From positions 1-64,000 of the forward strand of contig CAJTOR010000013.1 in NCBI GenBank assembly GCA_910577675.1: DNA of 64,000 nt, read 5' to 3'. The stretch is from an uncultured Lachnospiraceae bacterium (GTDB lineage: Bacteria > Bacillota > Clostridia > Lachnospirales > Lachnospiraceae). Positions 43,685 to 52,546 of the stretch are shown here, piece after piece (position 1 is the stretch's first letter; every line of letters starts with the position of its first letter). The notes below the pieces were generated by a model. It ran no database searches. It was not told the DNA's origin and saw only the letters and a list, made by a program, of their open reading frames with translations. The translations under genes and the position numbers were made by a program.

Positions 43685-43852
43685 AAAGCGGTTTTGCGCG
43701 GCATCATAATGGTAGTCGAGCGCGGCAAGCTTTTTTGTGATTTCATCCGCGTCCACATCAAGGTCTTCACAGAGCGCTTCAAAGGACGGGTAGAAATCGC
43801 GGAGTTTTAAGTTGATAACGCTAAGGAGCATTACCGGGTCTTCCGGCAGCAT
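43679..43852 (-). CDS. DUF4250 family small protein
   Basis: A 57-residue protein starting at ATG 43852 with AAAGGAGGTG eight bases before. The sequence opens MLPEDPVMLLSVINLKLRDFY and continues with LCEDLDVDADEITKKLAALDYHYD, which I recognise as DUF4250, a small helical family of Clostridia. The two-helix pattern resembles a DNA- or protein-binding helix-turn-helix. Its stop lies within the vanZ-like gene, convergent. No role is known to me. Confidence 0.8.
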   Translation of the reverse strand: MLPEDPVMLLSVINLKLRDFYPSFEALCEDLDVDADEITKKLAALDYHYDAAQNRFL

Positions 43853-43932
43853 AAAATCACCTCCTTTTTTTATATCATATCATGGGGAGTGGTATCCTGC
43901 AAGGGGGAATGAGGGGAAGAAAAGAGGTCGTT

Positions 43933-45258
43933 ATGGATTTGTTTGACTATATGAGGGAGAAGGAACAGGAGGATGGGGCACCGCTTGCTTCTAGGATGCG
44001 CCCGCGCACGCTCGAGGAGGTGGTCGGGCAGCAGCATATTATCGGAAAGGATAAGCTGCTTTACCGCGCGATCAAGGCGGACAAGCTTGGCTCCGTGATT
44101 TTTTACGGTCCGCCGGGTACGGGAAAAACCACGCTTGCAAAGGTGATTGCAAACACCACAAGTGCGGAATTTTTGCAGATTAACGCGACCACCGCCGGAA
44201 AAAAGGATATGGAGGGGGCGGTGCAGCAGGCGAAGGACAGTCTTGGCATGTACGGTAAGAAAACAATATTGTTTGTGGATGAGATACACCGGTTTAACAA
44301 GGGGCAGCAGGATTATCTGCTTCCGTTTGTCGAGGACGGCACGATTGTGTTAATCGGCGCGACAACGGAGAATCCGTATTTTGAGGTGAATGGCGCGCTG
44401 CTTTCCCGCTCTTCGGTATTTGAGTTAAAAGCCCTGACACCGGAGGATATCACACTTCTTCTTATTCGCGCGGCGCAGGATGGGGAGCGCGGTATGGGGG
44501 CATTTGGCGCACTGCTTGATAGGGATGCCGCAGAATTTCTTGCGGACGCGGCAAACGGGGATGCCCGCGCGGCACTTAACGCGCTGGAATTGGGGGTGCT
44601 TACGACGGGGCGGGATGCGGACGGGAAAATCCATATAACGCTTTCTGTAGCGGCGGAATGCATCCAGAAGAGGACATTGAAATATGATAAGAAGGGCGAT
44701 AACCACTATGATACAATTTCGGCTTTTATCAAGAGTATGCGGGGCTCCGACCCGGACGCGGCAATCTATTACCTGGCAAGGATGCTCTGTGCCGGGGAGG
44801 AAGTGGCATTTATCGCCAGGCGTATTATGATCTGTGCTGCGGAGGATGTTTCCAATGCCGACCCGAATGCCCTTGTGGTGGCGAGTGCGGCGGCGCAGGC
44901 AGTGGAGAGGCTTGGAATGCCGGAGGGGCGCATTGTGCTTGCACAGGCGGCGGCTTATGTTGCATGTGCGCCAAAGAGTAATTCGGCAATTATGGCGGTC
45001 GATGCCGCAATGCAGCTGGTACAGCAGGATCGCACCCCGCCGGTTCCGCCCCACCTGCAGGATTCCCATTATCCGGGTGCCGTAAGGCTTTCTCGGGGGA
45101 TCGGATACAAATACGCGCACGAATATGAAAATCATTATGTGGATCAGCAGTATCTGCCGGATGAGTATAAGGACAGAAGGTTTTATCTGCCGTCGGATAA
45201 TGGATATGAGAGAAATATAAAGGAATATTTTAGGAAAATAGGTAAAAATATGGAATAA
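43933..45258 (+). CDS. rarA: Replication-associated recombination protein A (RarA/MgsA AAA ATPase)
   Basis: A 441-residue clamp-loader-like ATPase acting at stalled forks. ATG 43933 follows AGAGGTC; the in-frame upstream ATG at 43882 lies over the DUF4250 leader. It has the start LASRMRPRTLEEVVGQQHI, Walker A YGPPGTGKTTLAKV, Walker B ILFVDEIHRFNKGQQD, sensor 1 LIGATTENP, and the C-terminal tetramerisation region with DSHYPGAVRLSRGIGYKYAHEYENHYV. Full length. Confidence 0.95.
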   Translation: MDLFDYMREKEQEDGAPLASRMRPRTLEEVVGQQHIIGKDKLLYRAIKADKLGSVIFYGPPGTGKTTLAKVIANTTSAEFLQINATTAGKKDMEGAVQQAKDSLGMYGKKTILFVDEIHRFNKGQQDYLLPFVEDGTIVLIGATTENPYFEVNGALLSRSSVFELKALTPEDITLLLIRAAQDGERGMGAFGALLDRDAAEFLADAANGDARAALNALELGVLTTGRDADGKIHITLSVAAECIQKRTLKYDKKGDNHYDTISAFIKSMRGSDPDAAIYYLARMLCAGEEVAFIARRIMICAAEDVSNADPNALVVASAAAQAVERLGMPEGRIVLAQAAAYVACAPKSNSAIMAVDAAMQLVQQDRTPPVPPHLQDSHYPGAVRLSRGIGYKYAHEYENHYVDQQYLPDEYKDRRFYLPSDNGYERNIKEYFRKIGKNME

Positions 45259-45288
45259 GCTGCGGTAAGCGGCAAACCGGAGGAAACG

Positions 45289-45582
45289 ATGAATAAAAGG
45301 AATAAAGGAGTCAGAGTGGCGGCGCTTGTATGTGTGGCACTGCTGCTTTTTATGTATCTGGCAACACTGATTGCCGCATTTACGGCAAAGCCGTACTCGA
45401 GCCGTATGTTTTTGGGCTGTGTGCTCTGCACGGTCTTTGTGCCGATTTTTCTGCATATCCTGACCAGGCTTTTTGCCATGATGTCAAAGAGGCAGGAGGG
45501 GGATACGACGCTGCACGAGTATAACAGGGCAAAAAAGGGTGCTTTGGACGAGGGGGAGCAGGATAAGAATGCGGATGCCTGA
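45289..45582 (+). CDS. Small two-helix membrane protein, unknown
   Basis: A 97-residue protein with two membrane helices (VAALVCVALLLFMYLATLIAAF and FLGCVLCTVFVPIFLHILTRL) and a charged C-terminus rich in Glu/Lys. GGAGGAAACG precedes the ATG, 30 bp after rarA, so it is likely co-transcribed with it. I do not recognise the family. Confidence 0.7.
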   Translation: MNKRNKGVRVAALVCVALLLFMYLATLIAAFTAKPYSSRMFLGCVLCTVFVPIFLHILTRLFAMMSKRQEGDTTLHEYNRAKKGALDEGEQDKNADA

Positions 45583-45662
45583 AAGGTCTGGACAATGGAA
45601 AAGAAATCTGATATAATAGCGTGGAAATACAGATTCCTGCGGTAAGCAGAGTGAGGGTAATT

Positions 45663-46433
45663 ATGCATAATATATTGATTATTGCAGAGACACAGAGCTA
45701 TATTATTATGTCCTTAAAGGAAAAGTTCGAGGAACTTTCCTACAAGGTCATGATAGTAAAAGCGGATATGGAGGCGGTGCGCCGCATTGAGGAGCCGATT
45801 GGCGCAATGCTAGTTTATGCGGACGGGGAGCTGTCAGGACAGCAGCAGGCGCTGAACTACATTAAGGATAAGGCGGTCGAGGATGACACTGTAATATTTA
45901 TTATGGGGGATATGGACGAGATCCAGGCGGTGGAGAAGCTGATCCCGAAACATATGGTGCCGATCGAATTTAAAAGACCGATCAATGTGGCTTTGGTTTG
46001 CACGGAGATTGACAATTATGTTACAAAATACGGCAAGCACAATAAAAAGAAAATCCTGGTGGTGGATGATTCGGGGGCGATGCTGAGGAATGTTAAGGGA
46101 TGGCTGGAAGACCATTACCAGGTGATCCTTGCCAATTCCGGTATGATGGCGATCAAGTATCTGACCTTAAATAGACCCGACCTTGTGCTCTTAGACTATG
46201 AGATGCCGGTCTGCGACGGCAGGCAGGTTCTTGAGATGATACGCACGGAAACGGAGTTTGCCGATATCCCGGTTATTTTTTTGACAAGCAGGGGGGATAA
46301 GGAAAGCGTGCTTGAGGTGATGGCATTAAAGCCGGAAGGATATCTGTTAAAGACCATGCCGCCCGCGGAGATTATCCGGTCGGTGGATGAGTTTTTTGAG
46401 CGGAAGAAGGCGATGAGCGGATTCCGCATGTAA
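45663..46433 (+). CDS. Tandem receiver-domain protein (degenerate REC + intact REC)
   Basis: A 256-residue protein; ATG 45663 follows GTGAGGGTAA. The N-terminal half (~1-120) has a receiver-like alternation but the acidic pair is replaced (ILIIAETQ), so it is probably not phosphorylated. The second half (~128-250) is a proper receiver: ILVVDDSG acidic pair, phospho-acceptor in LVLLDYEMP, FLTS threonine/serine and LLKTMPP lysine. No DNA-binding or enzymatic output follows, and no histidine kinase is next to it, so it may act by protein contact. Confidence 0.85.
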   Translation: MHNILIIAETQSYIIMSLKEKFEELSYKVMIVKADMEAVRRIEEPIGAMLVYADGELSGQQQALNYIKDKAVEDDTVIFIMGDMDEIQAVEKLIPKHMVPIEFKRPINVALVCTEIDNYVTKYGKHNKKKILVVDDSGAMLRNVKGWLEDHYQVILANSGMMAIKYLTLNRPDLVLLDYEMPVCDGRQVLEMIRTETEFADIPVIFLTSRGDKESVLEVMALKPEGYLLKTMPPAEIIRSVDEFFERKKAMSGFRM

Positions 46434-46437
46434 AAAA

Positions 46438-46462
46438 GAACTGCCACAATATGTGGCAGTTC
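46438..46462. terminator. Hairpin after the receiver protein
   Basis: GAACTGCCACA (46438-46448) pairs perfectly with TGTGGCAGTTC (46452-46462). On the plus strand no T run follows; on the minus strand it would end in TTTTTT. Nearby at 46507-46540 the motif CCGGAACCGG occurs twice. Confidence 0.5.
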
Positions 46463-46632
46463 CCAAAAAGGGGAGGATAAGTATTTTTCCCTTATCTTTT
46501 GTATTCGCCGGAACCGGAGGGGGGATTCCGGAACCGGCACCACTCTGAAGTGGATAGTAGAAGTATAACCCGAATTCCGGGGATTATTCAAAACAAATTA
46601 TAAAATGAAAGGAAAAGAAACGGGGGATTGTT

Positions 46633-47136
46633 ATGAGTTTATTGCAGGAATGGAGAGAGGAAGCATACTCGCAGGATATGAACAAGAAGGAAGGCCAGCT
46701 CTACTGGGGCAAGTATTTTGCTGTCGAGAAGGGGATTTATGAAAAGCTTCTTGCGGCACCGGGCGAGGTGGTTACCGGCACGGTAAAGGAGCTAGCAGAA
46801 AAATATGGGACATCCATCAGGATTATAACCGGATTCCTGGACGGCATCAACGACAGCCTTGTAAAGCCGAACCCGATTGAGGAGATGACCGAGGAAACAC
46901 AGGTTAATCTGGGATATAATAAGGAAATCCTCTATAAGGAGATGGTGAAGGCGGAAGCGGACTGGCTTTATAATCTGCCTGCATGGGACTCGCTGCTTAC
47001 AAAAGAGCGCAGAAAAGAATTGTTCCTTGAGCAGAAGAAGTCCGGCACGGTCGTAAAGGGCAGAAAGATCGGGAGGAATGAGCCATGCCCTTGCGGGAGC
47101 GGAAAAAAGTATAAGTTCTGCTGCGGAAAAGCCTGA
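46633..47136 (+). CDS. SEC-C motif protein
   Basis: A 167-residue cytosolic protein. The N-terminal ~125 residues are helical (KYFAVEKGIYEKLLAAPGEVVTGTVKELAEKYG, then GFLDGINDSLVKPN) with no known domain to me; the C-terminus is the SEC-C zinc motif GRNEPCPCGSGKKYKFCCGK, as at the end of SecA, which binds zinc and helps contact SecB or ribosomes. It begins with its own ribosome-binding site (GGGGGATTGTT). Role not assigned. Confidence 0.85.
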   Translation: MSLLQEWREEAYSQDMNKKEGQLYWGKYFAVEKGIYEKLLAAPGEVVTGTVKELAEKYGTSIRIITGFLDGINDSLVKPNPIEEMTEETQVNLGYNKEILYKEMVKAEADWLYNLPAWDSLLTKERRKELFLEQKKSGTVVKGRKIGRNEPCPCGSGKKYKFCCGKA

Positions 47137-47165
47137 GTAAAGGTAAAAAGATGATATTTAAGTAA

Positions 47166-47193
47166 TGAATGTATTCAAGCAGTGAATGTATTC
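47166..47193. repeat. Short direct repeat
   Basis: TGAATGTATTC occurs at 47166-47176 and 47183-47193 in similar surroundings, giving a 17-bp near-tandem unit. Confidence 0.45.
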
Positions 47194-47246
47194 GCGCAGT
47201 GTATAAAAAGAAAAAAACAGCAAACGCTTAGAAAAGCGGGAGGATG

Positions 47247-47281
47247 AACCGGCGGCAGGGCAAGCCCTGATAGCCGGTTTT
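47247..47281 (+). terminator. Probable terminator after the SEC-C gene
   Basis: AACCGGC (47247-47253) pairs with GCCGGTT (47273-47279), with an inner stem AGGGC/GCCCT, followed by TT. The T tract is weak. Confidence 0.45.
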
Positions 47282-47310
47282 GCCGTATGGCGCAAGAAGT
47301 GAGGTGTGTG

Positions 47311-48786
47311 ATGGGCAGGAGAAAAGGCGGGTTGGATTTTACAAAGGATAGCCGCCGAAGAAGGAAGATACGGGGCAGGGAAACAGTCCTGATGCTTTTG
47401 ATTTTTCTGGCGGCGGTTGCGGTGGGTGTCTTTGTCTTTTTAACGTTGAAAGAGCGCATGAATGAGCCGCAGGAAAAATTATCATCCGAGGAGCCGACCC
47501 CGGTTGCCACTCCAACAGAGGAGCCGGTTGTTACCGGAAAGGAAGATGGGACGGAGGAACAAAAGGAGGCAGGACCGTTTGGCATGTGGGTGGTGCCAAC
47601 GAAGGAGGACGAGGTGGAGGTGGTTATCCCGACGGAGGAACTCTGGATGGAGGACTTTGTGGATACCAGGACAAAAACCCGCTCCAAGGGGATCTATGTA
47701 ACTTCGGATGCGATTAGGAACAAGCTTGACTATATCTTAAATCTGATTGACGAGACGGAACTGAATACAATTGTTATTGATATAAAGGATGATGATGGGC
47801 GCATCACCTATGAGATGTCTGGAGAACTGATTGACCGTTTTGGTACAGCGCGTTCTTTTATCCCGGATATCGAGAATTTTGTCAGCACAATGAAAGAACA
47901 TGGTGTCTATCTGATTGCCCGCGTTGTCACATTCAAAGATCCGCTGCTGGTGCGCACCGAGCCAAAGCTTGGGCTGCATCTTAGCGATGGGAGCGTATAC
48001 AAGGATTACAAGGGGCTTGGATGGCTGAACCCAACCGAGCAGGAAGTGTTAGACTATTATGTTGAGATCGCGCAGAATATCGCGGATACCGGTTTTGACG
48101 AGATTAATTTTGACTATATCCGCTTCCCTACGGAGGGAAAGATTTCCGAGCTGGTATATGGGGACGGGGAAATGACAAAGATTGAGGCTATTTCCGCGGC
48201 GGTTAAATATATGTGTGAGAAAATTAAGCCCATGGGAATCTATGTTTCTGCCGATTTGTTCGGCGCGGTAATCCGAAGTGCCGTGGATCAGAGGATTGTC
48301 GGGCAGGATTACCAGGAGTTAGCACTGTACCTGGATTATATTTGTCCGATGATTTATCCGTCGCATTATTCTGACGGTTATTATGGGATAGCGCATCCGG
48401 ATACGGAGCCGTACAAAATGATCTACGCTGCGCTTGAGGATTCGAATAAAGTGCTCTCCGGAATTCCGGAATACCGGAAACGCGCAGAAGTGCGCCCGTG
48501 GCTGCAGGATTTTACGGCATCCTACCTGCGCCACTATATTAAGTATGGTCCGAAACAGGTGAGGGAGGAGATCGAGGCAACTTACGACAGCGGGCATACG
48601 GGCTGGCTTTTGTGGAATGCGGCGGTCAATTATACCGCAGGGGCGCTGATGACGGAGGAGGACGCTGACTATGCCTATGAACACCGTCCGACCCCAACCC
48701 CAAGCCCGACCCCTACCATCGCGATACCGACCAAAATGCCAAATGCCGGACAGTATATTGATTCGCCCTGGAAAAAAGGGGAGTAA
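47311..48786 (+). CDS. Membrane-anchored DUF4015 putative glycoside hydrolase
   Basis: A 491-residue protein; ATG 47311 lies after GAGGTG. One N-terminal membrane helix (VLMLLIFLAAVAVGVFVFLTL), an acidic Thr/Pro/Glu linker, and then at ~125-470 the DUF4015 (PF13200) barrel: KGIYVTSDAIRNKLDYILNLIDETELNTIVIDIKDDDGRITY, FDEINFDYIRFPTEG and ADLFGAVI. The family resembles GH13-like TIM barrels; the acidic residues in IDIKDDDG and NFDYIRFP are likely catalytic or binding. It ends in a Pro/Thr-rich stretch. Likely acts on a wall or surface polysaccharide. It precedes two secreted paralogues. Confidence 0.85.
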   Translation: MGRRKGGLDFTKDSRRRRKIRGRETVLMLLIFLAAVAVGVFVFLTLKERMNEPQEKLSSEEPTPVATPTEEPVVTGKEDGTEEQKEAGPFGMWVVPTKEDEVEVVIPTEELWMEDFVDTRTKTRSKGIYVTSDAIRNKLDYILNLIDETELNTIVIDIKDDDGRITYEMSGELIDRFGTARSFIPDIENFVSTMKEHGVYLIARVVTFKDPLLVRTEPKLGLHLSDGSVYKDYKGLGWLNPTEQEVLDYYVEIAQNIADTGFDEINFDYIRFPTEGKISELVYGDGEMTKIEAISAAVKYMCEKIKPMGIYVSADLFGAVIRSAVDQRIVGQDYQELALYLDYICPMIYPSHYSDGYYGIAHPDTEPYKMIYAALEDSNKVLSGIPEYRKRAEVRPWLQDFTASYLRHYIKYGPKQVREEIEATYDSGHTGWLLWNAAVNYTAGALMTEEDADYAYEHRPTPTPSPTPTIAIPTKMPNAGQYIDSPWKKGE

Positions 48787-48984
48787 TGCAGAGAATTTTT
48801 GCGGACAGGAGAGAATTAACTAAAGATTTCAAGGGGTTATGCCGATATAAAAATTAAGGATGTGACAAACAAATCAGACGATGCGGATTATGCGGCATTA
48901 TATGCTGTTGTATGGCAGGCAGGAGCCCCTGCCGTCAGACGCAGGATGTACGGGCTGTGCCGCAGGTCAGAATGGAGGAACAGG
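48787..48984 (+). other. Leader region before the secreted paralogue pair
   Basis: This 198-bp stretch has no gene. An open frame runs through it from 48862 but lacks a ribosome-binding site and a signal peptide in that register. It contains a GC-rich stem GGCAGG/CCTGCC around 48918-48933 and could be a structured leader. No known riboswitch is recognised. Confidence 0.4.
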
Positions 48985-51213
48985 ATGCAAAGAAAACAGG
49001 GAAAAGTGTTGGCCTTTTTGCTTCTGCTTGCGGCGGCGATGATTGCGGCACCGTTTATGCGGACGCAGGCGGCGGGCAAGCTCTCGGTTGTGGAGATCGA
49101 CTATGAGGCGGAAACATTGACGGTTAGTACGTCTTCTTCCGATTCGTATCTGTACTACTCGGATTCGAAGATGAAGAACTGGGAGTGTGCGCTTGGCACG
49201 TTCGTGAATAACGAGTACGTGCTTGATATCTCCTGGGTCAAGAAGACGAAGGACTATGTGCTGACATTAAAGGGCGATAAGTCGGACGAGGTTCTTTCGG
49301 TAACACTGCCGGTACAGAACAAGTACCTGAAAGTAAAGTATAATTGTATTGACGAGAGCTTTGAGGCGGAGGGTTCGGAGAATCGTCCGCTGTACTGGCG
49401 CAAGGCGGATTCCACCACCTGGCAGCCGGTGGATGATACGACGGTTGAGCAGATGCAAAGACTTTATGCAAAGGGTGCGTCCCTTTACCTTCGCACACAA
49501 CAGGAAAAAGGCACAGCTTCGAACGCCGGCGCGCGCCCGTCAAAGGAAGTTAAGGTCAGCCTTACAAAGCAGGCGGCAGCACCGTCGCTTACGATGAAGA
49601 CGGCGGGTGTGTTAACTGTCAATGACAAGCAGGAATACCAGGTTGAGGGTGACGACGAATGGGTAAAAGTTGAGGGCAAGACCCTTGACCTTGGACAGAT
49701 CGCAACAACAGCATTTGCCGATTACAGCAGTTTTGCAAGGGATACGCGCGTCTATGTGCGCGTGGCGGCAACTGAGAAGAAACTTCCGTCCGCCAATGCG
49801 GTGATTACAGTGAAGGCGCAGGAGGAGGCGGATAGCGATATTGAACATTCGTTTAAGAACTCCGCGACACTTGAGCTTAAAATTCCGGAGAGGAAAAAGG
49901 ATGATGAGGTAACCAGAGAAAAGCCGTCGAGCAAGAATCCATATGAATATACGATTGTGGCGGCGGATGAAACTTTGGAGGAGGATGCAAAGTGGACTTC
50001 CATCACATCGGAAACTGTTCTGATTACCAAGGAGAAGGCACCGCAGGGCTCCACCGTCTATGTGCGCAAGGCAGGCCGTCTTGAGAGCAAGACGGTTTAC
50101 CAGCCGGAGTCGGAGGCGTGGACTTATACCGTGGAAGAGTATCCGGCGGAAAGTGCGGTTGCACCTGGCGATCCTAGTGGGGATGCGGATCAGGTTGATG
50201 ATGTGACGGTGGTGGATGGCAAAGTATCCCTGACCAAGATGGAGGGAAGGAATCCTGAGCATCTGGATTTTAAGATTACGGTATCAAGCTATGATACGGA
50301 TGTTTCAAAAATCACCTGCGGCTCAAAGGAACTGGCATTTACAACGACCAAGACCGGAACGGATGTTATTAACGTATCGATTACGGATACCACAGCTTAC
50401 GAGGAGGCAGTGAAAACCCGCGATAAGGCGCAGCCGGTTATTATCACCCTTAAAAATGGGGAGAAGATCGAAGGCAAGGTTACGCTTACCGTGCTTAGCG
50501 GGGCATCTGTTAAGACAGCGGCTTCTTTTTCAGTGACACATAGGAAGACGACATACCAGACGGGCAAGTATGAATTTACGATTGTGCCGGGTCTTAGCAT
50601 AAAGAAGGATGAAACAGATCCAGAAAAGCGCCAAAAGACCAGGATCAGCAAGATTACTTTCCGGGGTGATGAACTGGCAAAGGGTACAATGTGGTCGGAA
50701 AGGACGGATGGCAGCGGGAATTATGTGGTGACGGTTGAGGAGAAAGCTTTTGATGCGGCGTTCTTTAAGCCGGACACAAAACTTAATACATCATATCCGA
50801 TTGTTATTGAGATGGATAACGGACAGAAGGTTACTTCCGGGGTGAGTGTGAAGCTGTTCGAGGACGCTGCGGTGACAAGCGAGAATAACAGGATTGTTAT
50901 CTATGAGGGTGTTGGTCTGGACGGACTTGGAAATTCTGGTTCGGATGAAAAAGAGCCTGAGCCGACAATCCAGATTAAGTTAACCTTTTCAAAGGACGGG
51001 GTTGCAGTCAGCAAGATGAGCTGGAATGGCACGGTGTTCATGACTGCTATTCTTGGCGGTGGCAAGGAAATTCCAATTACGTTAAGCAACCTGGATCTGA
51101 AGGCATTACAGTTGCCGGCAGATAAAACAAGCCTGACACTGCCGGTGGTATTTGAACTGGACAACGGCAGTATTGTAAGTACGAGTTTCTGGCTGACCCT
51201 CAACAAAAATTAA
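48985..51213 (+). CDS. Large secreted repeat protein, unknown (paralogue 1)
   Basis: A 742-residue exported protein. ATG 48985 follows GGAGGAAC and gives a signal peptide (LAFLLLLAAAMIAAPFMRTQAAG). Its first 120 mature residues (SVVEIDYEAETLTVSTSS, YLYYSDSKMKNWECA, YVLDISWVKKTKDYVLTLKGDK) match the start of the next gene product. A module with YEYTIVAADETL and APQGSTVYVRKAG at ~300-370 also has a counterpart there. From ~409 to the end three units of about 95-110 residues repeat, each with VSKIT/ISKITF/VSKMSW near the front and PVIITLKNG/PIVIEMDNG/PVVFELDNG near the back. No anchor motif is visible, so it may be freely secreted or held non-covalently. Function unknown. Confidence 0.75.
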   Translation: MQRKQGKVLAFLLLLAAAMIAAPFMRTQAAGKLSVVEIDYEAETLTVSTSSSDSYLYYSDSKMKNWECALGTFVNNEYVLDISWVKKTKDYVLTLKGDKSDEVLSVTLPVQNKYLKVKYNCIDESFEAEGSENRPLYWRKADSTTWQPVDDTTVEQMQRLYAKGASLYLRTQQEKGTASNAGARPSKEVKVSLTKQAAAPSLTMKTAGVLTVNDKQEYQVEGDDEWVKVEGKTLDLGQIATTAFADYSSFARDTRVYVRVAATEKKLPSANAVITVKAQEEADSDIEHSFKNSATLELKIPERKKDDEVTREKPSSKNPYEYTIVAADETLEEDAKWTSITSETVLITKEKAPQGSTVYVRKAGRLESKTVYQPESEAWTYTVEEYPAESAVAPGDPSGDADQVDDVTVVDGKVSLTKMEGRNPEHLDFKITVSSYDTDVSKITCGSKELAFTTTKTGTDVINVSITDTTAYEEAVKTRDKAQPVIITLKNGEKIEGKVTLTVLSGASVKTAASFSVTHRKTTYQTGKYEFTIVPGLSIKKDETDPEKRQKTRISKITFRGDELAKGTMWSERTDGSGNYVVTVEEKAFDAAFFKPDTKLNTSYPIVIEMDNGQKVTSGVSVKLFEDAAVTSENNRIVIYEGVGLDGLGNSGSDEKEPEPTIQIKLTFSKDGVAVSKMSWNGTVFMTAILGGGKEIPITLSNLDLKALQLPADKTSLTLPVVFELDNGSIVSTSFWLTLNKN

Positions 51214-51234
51214 TTGAAAGGCAGGGTATAAATC

Positions 51235-52434
51235 ATGAAAGAATTAAAAAGAATACAGCGGCTTTTGCTGGTTTTGTGCCTTGGGCTTTTGATTGCAGTC
51301 GGGGGGCGCTGTGTGCGCTCCCTGGCAGCGGACGCGACACCGACACCAACACCAACGGAAAAGCCGGTCAAGGTGGAAGCCATCGACTATGAAAATCTTT
51401 GGCTTACGGTAAACGGCGAGGATAATACGGCGGTCTATTTCAGTGATAAGTCAAAAAAGACCTGGTGGGAAGCACAAAAACAGTCTGACGGGAAGTATAT
51501 TGTTGATATTTCCTGGATCAAGTCTACTACAAGCGGGGAGATCAATGTAAAGGGTGACAAGAACGAGGAGATTGTGACTGTCACAATACCGGCGAAGGAG
51601 AGCAAGTACAAGGTCAAATTTGACAAGGTAAGCGGTACGCTGGTATTTACCGGTCTTCCGAGCGGTGTGGATAAATTTCAGTGGCGCAAGACCACTTCCT
51701 ACCAGTGGTCGGAAGTTTCCGTGGAAGAAGCGAAGACGAAGGGCTCCGCATTCTGCCAGGAACTCGAGAAATTCCGTGTTTCGGGCGCTTCAATCTACGT
51801 GCGGATTTCGGGGATTAACGCGGCCGTAAAGGACGGTAAACTTGATATGGGAAGGCGGCCTGGCAAGGAAATAAAGGTTAGTATTACCAAGTATGCGAAC
51901 GCGCCGAAACTTAAAGTAAACGGGGCGAAACTTACGGTAAATACCACCACTTCGATGGAGTATTCCCTTGACAACGGCAATACCTGGACACAGGCGGGCA
52001 AGGCGATGTCGCTTGATTTGCTTGCTCCGGGGGCACTTGGCGGGTCAGGGCAGGATAAGGTTTTGTGGTTCCGCAAGAAGGCAACCGCACGGTCGCCGCA
52101 TTCTAAGACCTTTGTGTTAGAGATTCCGGCTCAACGCCCTGCACCGACCACGGCAGAATATTCTTCCGAAGTTAAGGAGGGAAAATTTTACCTGAGCTTC
52201 CCGCAGGCGAGCAAGGCAACCCCTTATGAATATACGGTAGTAAAACCGGGAATTCCTTTTAATGCGGCAAAAGCATCCTGGAAATCGGTGGTATCAGCAA
52301 AGACTGTTTCGATTTCCCAGAGGACTGCCCCGGCGGGCAGCACAATCTATATCCGCAAAAAAGCAGTGAACCAGACCAGCACAACCAACCTCGAACTCGC
52401 ATCAGCGAACGCAGCAGTTTTGGTTAGCTACTAG
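51235..52434 (+). CDS. Secreted protein, unknown (paralogue 2)
   Basis: A 399-residue exported protein, 21 bp after its larger relative. Signal peptide LLLVLCLGLLIAVGGRCVRSLAA, then a Thr/Pro linker and KVEAIDYENLWLTV, VYFSDKSKKTWWEA, YIVDISWIKSTTSGEINVKGDK, mirroring paralogue 1. The last module has YEYTVVKPGIPF and APAGSTIYIRKKA, again as in paralogue 1, but the three C-terminal repeats are missing. AAAGGCAGGG precedes the ATG. The pair arose by duplication and is followed by a strong terminator. Confidence 0.75.
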   Translation: MKELKRIQRLLLVLCLGLLIAVGGRCVRSLAADATPTPTPTEKPVKVEAIDYENLWLTVNGEDNTAVYFSDKSKKTWWEAQKQSDGKYIVDISWIKSTTSGEINVKGDKNEEIVTVTIPAKESKYKVKFDKVSGTLVFTGLPSGVDKFQWRKTTSYQWSEVSVEEAKTKGSAFCQELEKFRVSGASIYVRISGINAAVKDGKLDMGRRPGKEIKVSITKYANAPKLKVNGAKLTVNTTTSMEYSLDNGNTWTQAGKAMSLDLLAPGALGGSGQDKVLWFRKKATARSPHSKTFVLEIPAQRPAPTTAEYSSEVKEGKFYLSFPQASKATPYEYTVVKPGIPFNAAKASWKSVVSAKTVSISQRTAPAGSTIYIRKKAVNQTSTTNLELASANAAVLVSY

Positions 52435-52438
52435 GAAA

Positions 52439-52483
52439 AAAAAGAGAAGGGACTGACACAAAATGTCAGTCCCTTCTCTTTTT
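52439..52483. terminator. Strong terminator, secreted pair / glmS
   Basis: Perfect 20-bp arms at 52439-52458 and 52464-52483 (core AAGGGACTGACA/TGTCAGTCCCTT) with A and T runs outside, able to work in both directions between the convergent operons. Confidence 0.92.
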
Positions 52484-52546
52484 AGTTGATAAAGTCTGCA
52501 ACTTTCCGGTTTTATCAAGGGGTAGCGCTCATAATCCATTTCACAC

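Noticed and set aside
47221..47285. c-di-GMP riboswitch before the DUF4015 gene
   Set aside because: AGGGCAA appears, but the remaining GEMM elements and second stem are missing; it reads better as a terminator hairpin.
48862..48984. N-terminal extension of the first secreted paralogue
   Set aside because: Starting at 48862 would hide the signal peptide behind 41 residues and has no ribosome-binding site; ATG 48985 has GGAGG and leaves a clean signal peptide.
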